The position numbers and the translations under genes were made by a program. From positions 1 through 15,317 of the forward strand of contig CAKUTL010000042.1 of NCBI GenBank assembly GCA_934692295.1: a stretch of DNA of 15,317 nucleotides, written 5' to 3'. Positions 13,086 to 15,317 of the stretch are shown here, piece by piece. The notes under the pieces are model-generated. The model was not told the DNA's origin. It was given only the letters and a program-made list of their open reading frames with translations, and made no database searches. The stretch comes from an uncultured Candidatus Melainabacteria bacterium (GTDB lineage Bacteria > Cyanobacteriota > Vampirovibrionia > Gastranaerophilales > Gastranaerophilaceae). Each line of letters opens with the position of its first letter. Position 1 is the first letter of the stretch.

Positions 13086-14042
13086 TTACCCGAAGAATGA
13101 AATTGATGGATTTGGATTTTGAGTTATAATTTCTTTGAAATCTTTAGATGGAGTTTCTTGGTTATTTTTCTCTAGTTCGATTAATTTTTGCAATCCAGCT
13201 TCATTTATTCTTTTAAAGTTTCTAATAGCACATTGATTTGGATAACATATTTTTTCTCCTAGTGAATATTCTTCAACATAAGGTGTATATTCCATATAAG
13301 AGCATTGATAATTCAATTTACTGGATGTAATTCTATTAAAATTGTTTACTTCTTCTATATATCTAAGACAATCCTTTGCTTCTGGAGAGTTTTCATCTAT
13401 TTTGCCAAGGTATTTGATAACTTTTCTTTGTAATTTCTTTTGTTGTTTGTAATATCTAATAAAATCAGGGTCTTGATGACGATTTGCGAGTAAATCTTCG
13501 ACATAAGCCCTATTATTTGGAGTTACGTCTTTTATTTTCTTTTTTAATAACGTTAATGTAAAAGCATTTCTTGTTACCATAAATTCTGAGGTTGAATCAC
13601 ATCTTAGAGCATCTACAAGTTGCTTCCAATGCTCCAATTCATGCCTAATCATCATAAGAGTTAATCGAGTATCTTTTTTTAGAGATTCATCAATATTAAT
13701 TCTTTGTTTGGAAGTTTCAAAATTTCCTGATATTCCTGCTGTTTTGGGTTTAAAATATCTAATCTTTGGACGTATTGCTTCCGGAATATTTAATTTTTTT
13801 AGTAATAGATTAAGAGAACAATTTATAAATCTGCCATCGGTTTCTTTTGAAAGAGCCTCAATTTCTTCGGGAGTAATATCTATAGGATTTTTTCTAGCAT
13901 GAACATATTGATGAAACGTAATTATATCCATATAAGTAAGGTCTTTTGATACCTTTGTATTTGGAACTTTTTTGTTTAAGTCAGAAATTTTAAAATTTTT
14001 GCTGTTCACAAGTTTCTTAAATATATTATTATTTATTTGCAT
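13086..14042 (-). CDS. Predicted minimal HExxH zinc metallopeptidase-like protein
   Basis: 318 residues, soluble-looking and without a signal peptide. Residues 131-141 read MIRHELEHWKQ: an HExxH zinc site (H134, E135, H138) in a predicted helix, preceded by a stretch, GNFETSKQRINIDESL at 107-121, that looks like the edge strand common in small gluzincin/minigluzincin peptidases. A third ligand is not certain; candidates lie in VEDLLANRHQDPDF (about 172-186). The rest is rich in Lys, Asn and Arg and unlike any family I know. The C-terminal part has several cysteines (CLRYIEE, YQCSYMEY, EKICYPNQCAI). ATG 14042 has AAAGG eight bases upstream. It stands alone on the minus strand between the membrane-protein cluster and the small-peptide locus. 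The peptidase call rests on one motif, so the role (toxin, secreted effector or housekeeping) is open. Confidence 0.65.
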   Translation of the reverse strand: MQINNNIFKKLVNSKNFKISDLNKKVPNTKVSKDLTYMDIITFHQYVHARKNPIDITPEEIEALSKETDGRFINCSLNLLLKKLNIPEAIRPKIRYFKPKTAGISGNFETSKQRINIDESLKKDTRLTLMMIRHELEHWKQLVDALRCDSTSEFMVTRNAFTLTLLKKKIKDVTPNNRAYVEDLLANRHQDPDFIRYYKQQKKLQRKVIKYLGKIDENSPEAKDCLRYIEEVNNFNRITSSKLNYQCSYMEYTPYVEEYSLGEKICYPNQCAIRNFKRINEAGLQKLIELEKNNQETPSKDFKEIITQNPNPSISFFG

Positions 14043-14153
14043 TAGACAAACCTTTTACCACAAATATTATTAATTTTGTTTTATAAATATAAAAAGCAGT
14101 AAATTATAAAAATTGCTACAATTCATAAAAATAAAGCAATAAACCTTTTATGA

Positions 14154-14249
14154 TACAATCAGCATGTAGGGCAATCCCTAGATGGTGGAAACCTTTACTC
14201 ATACACGACAAACTTCTGTTGAACAAAGGTGTAGAGAAAGGAGGAAGCC
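14154..14249 (+). promoter_or_regulatory. Structured leader able to cover the ribosome site of the small peptide gene
   Basis: A TACAAT -10-like box lies at 14154-14159, without a good -35. Downstream is the hairpin TAGGG-CAAT-CCCTA (14167-14180). CCTTT at 14192-14196 can pair either with AAAGG at 14225-14229 (six pairs as ACCTTT/AAAGGT) or with AAAGG at 14237-14241 inside the ribosome site. These two pairings exclude each other, so the leader could switch translation on and off. This is by-eye folding only. Confidence 0.4.
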
Positions 14250-14336
14250 ATGACAAAACAAGAAGTGCTTGTAATAGTAAAAAATGCCCTAGTAGTAATA
14301 GGACATTTAATACTTGCTATCACAAGCTTCATGTAG
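14250..14336 (+). CDS. 28-residue hydrophobic peptide (type I toxin-like or holin-like candidate)
   Basis: A short frame, ATG 14250-14252 to TAG 14334-14336, preceded at five bases by AAAGGAGG, the strongest ribosome site in the window. The peptide begins MTKQEVLVIVKN, and residues 6-27 are almost entirely hydrophobic (VLVIV, ALVVIG, LILAITSF), so it should be a single membrane helix. Size, ribosome site and foldable leader resemble membrane peptides of type I toxin-antitoxin modules and the putative holin-like toxins of Firmicutes. A palindrome lies within the coding part (14282-14308) and a hairpin covers the stop. No antisense antitoxin promoter could be confirmed. The peptide may instead be incidental to a structured RNA. 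Confidence 0.45.
   Translation: MTKQEVLVIVKNALVVIGHLILAITSFM
14282..14308 (-). terminator. Terminator-like palindrome inside the small peptide gene
   Basis: AAATGCCCTA (14282-14291) and TAGGACATTT (14299-14308) pair with one wobble. On the minus strand the stem is followed by TTTAC. It is very like the terminator at 11271-11296, including its flanking bases (AGTAAAAAATG before and AAT after). It could end an antisense transcript. Confidence 0.35.
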
Positions 14337-14370
14337 GGGTTGAACAAGAGGTCGAAAGACCTCTCCCTAC
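14333..14370 (+). terminator. Long GNRA-capped hairpin over the stop of the small peptide gene
   Basis: An inner stem AGAGGTC-GAAA-GACCTCT (14347-14364) is extended by an outer GTAGGG (14333-14338) / CCCTAC (14365-14370) after an 8-base bulge. A weak T-rich stretch follows. It also shares GAACA ... CCTCTCCCTA with the start of the 91-bp repeat and may derive from it. Confidence 0.5.
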
Positions 14371-14495
14371 TCTCTTATTATAACTGATTTTTTACAATTT
14401 TCAACCCTATAAGCATATTTTTTATTACAAAACTGCAACAATAATTAAGTTGTTTTACAAATGTAAAAATTTACACTTCAATGTATATATTAAAT

Positions 14496-15170
14496 TTATA
14501 GCCAATCTTTTAACTCTTCATGAATATTCTTTAATTGTTCTGCTTGTTGTTGTTCTTCTAATTTTTTAGCTTCCACTTGACTAAGCTCATATTCTATATC
14601 AGCATCAGTTAAATTTCTAATGCTATATTTTAAACCACTTACAGATTCATATTCGCTTACCTCTGACGAAAAAGGTGTACCATCTGTAATTACCAATTCT
14701 TCAATTGGAGGTTTTAAAGTAGTTCCATCTATAGGGGCTTCAATTTTTTGAGTTTTATTTTCTTCTTTACCTATTTGTAACCAGTTTTTTATTTTATTAA
14801 AAAATCCTTTATTTTTTGTTTCTTTTTCTATAATTTTTTCAGGTTCTTTTATTTCTTTTTGGATAGTTTTTTCTACAGGATTTGGATTATATTTTATAGT
14901 TAACATTGTATTCGGTCTTGTCCATTCTTCTATCATTGGATCCCAGGACGAATGACTCTCATAAAAATCTGCTATTCCATCATATTTTTCAAAAAATCTT
15001 TTTAGGGGTTCGGATTTTTTGAATTCCAATAAAACTTCTGCATCTTCAAGTGATTTTTGAGGATTAAAATCTGATAAAAAATTAATCTTTTTTAATGCAG
15101 TAAAATTTGGTTGATTATTAGTTTTTCCATTATTACCATAAAAGCTGTTATTAATACCGTTGATTCTCAT
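14496..15170 (-). CDS. Unrecognised soluble protein with Lys/Glu-rich middle and coiled-coil end
   Basis: 224 residues without a classical signal peptide or membrane segment. The N-terminus is Asn/Gly-rich, with SFYGNNGKTNNQPNFTALKK at 9-28. I have seen comparable short N-terminal NxxxFxG/A-L-K heads on many Gastranaerophilales proteins of unknown function and suspect a sorting or packaging signal; this is recollection, not established. Residues about 30-110 look folded (SLEDAEVLLEFKKSEPLKRF, then SSWDPMIEEWTRPNTML). Residues 112-160 are low-complexity Lys/Glu. The last 40 residues, rich in Glu, Gln and Lys, are likely a coiled coil ending in ELKDWL. ATG 15170 follows AAAGGG by five to six bases. 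A tRNA-Ile with its own terminator lies upstream on the same strand. Function unknown. Confidence 0.7.
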   Translation of the reverse strand: MRINGINNSFYGNNGKTNNQPNFTALKKINFLSDFNPQKSLEDAEVLLEFKKSEPLKRFFEKYDGIADFYESHSSWDPMIEEWTRPNTMLTIKYNPNPVEKTIQKEIKEPEKIIEKETKNKGFFNKIKNWLQIGKEENKTQKIEAPIDGTTLKPPIEELVITDGTPFSSEVSEYESVSGLKYSIRNLTDADIEYELSQVEAKKLEEQQQAEQLKNIHEELKDWL

Positions 15171-15208
15171 ATTATCCCTTTACTTATAAAATACTAAAAT
15201 TTTAAATA

Positions 15209-15239
15209 ATAAAAAAGAGGACTCAAATCCAGTCCTCTT
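15209..15239 (-). terminator. Terminator after tRNA-Ile
   Basis: AAGAGGACT (15215-15223) and AGTCCTCTT (15231-15239) form a perfect 9-bp stem with a 7-base loop. On the minus strand it is followed by TTTTTATT. It separates the tRNA from the gene starting at 15170. Confidence 0.85.
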
Positions 15240-15246
15240 CTTTATA

Positions 15247-15317
<71 letters not shown>

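Larger units (their letters stand above)
14043..14495. other. 453-bp region with a small peptide locus and no longer gene
   Basis: The only credible gene is the 28-residue peptide at 14250-14336. Around it are a structured leader (from about 14154), a terminator-like palindrome inside the peptide gene (14282-14308), a long hairpin over its stop (14333-14370) and AT-rich DNA at both ends. A 77-codon frame at 14150-14383 overlaps all of this in another frame and looks like a by-product. Confidence 0.5.

Noticed and set aside
14150..14383. 77-codon plus-strand frame
   Set aside because: The composition is unlike a protein, it crosses hairpins and repeats, and it has no ribosome site. The 28-codon frame inside it has a strong one.

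Overview
The window comes from an AT-rich bacterial chromosome. Several features point to the Gastranaerophilales, the gut 'Melainabacteria' beside the Cyanobacteria. These are a prepilin whose N-terminus has the FTLAEVLITLGIIGVVAA pattern with a disulfide-style pilin body, a small Cys-rich protein of a kind I associate with that group, a GGDEF plus HD-GYP protein, and dispersed GC-richer intergenic repeats. This assignment is inference from protein style, not a search.

Left part (1-7220), chromosomal backbone: the 5' end of mfd (minus strand, cut by the window edge) with a long structured leader; a c-di-GMP synthase/phosphodiesterase fusion; dnaN; a branched-chain aminotransferase (ilvE); and two small unrecognised genes ending at a strong terminator. 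Two long gaps (877-1498 and 3503-4234) hold a 91-bp dispersed repeat in two full copies, at least one fragment of it, and nested palindromic repeats with GTCATTCTGA / TCAGAATGAC ends.

Right part (7280-15180), more AT-rich accessory DNA, mostly minus strand: a small Cys-rich protein; an N6-adenine DNA methyltransferase with an N-terminal helix-turn-helix and no visible nuclease; a type IV prepilin just upstream of it; and then the most interesting block. That block has an XRE regulator, an overlapping 38-residue membrane peptide, a three-helix membrane protein, a convergent gene resembling the DUF6973 type found in polymorphic toxins, a second and more diverged membrane protein, and a near-identical third one. 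It can be read as a toxin-like gene embedded in a cluster of membrane immunity-like paralogs. Downstream lie a minimal HExxH metallopeptidase, a small hydrophobic peptide gene with a very strong ribosome site and a leader that can fold over it, an unrecognised protein, and a tRNA-Ile(GAT) cut at the right edge.

The best candidates for something undescribed are the toxin/immunity-like cluster (10429-12965), the 28-residue peptide with its RNA switch-like leader (14154-14370), and the long mfd leader. No rRNA, CRISPR array, transposase or integrase is visible.
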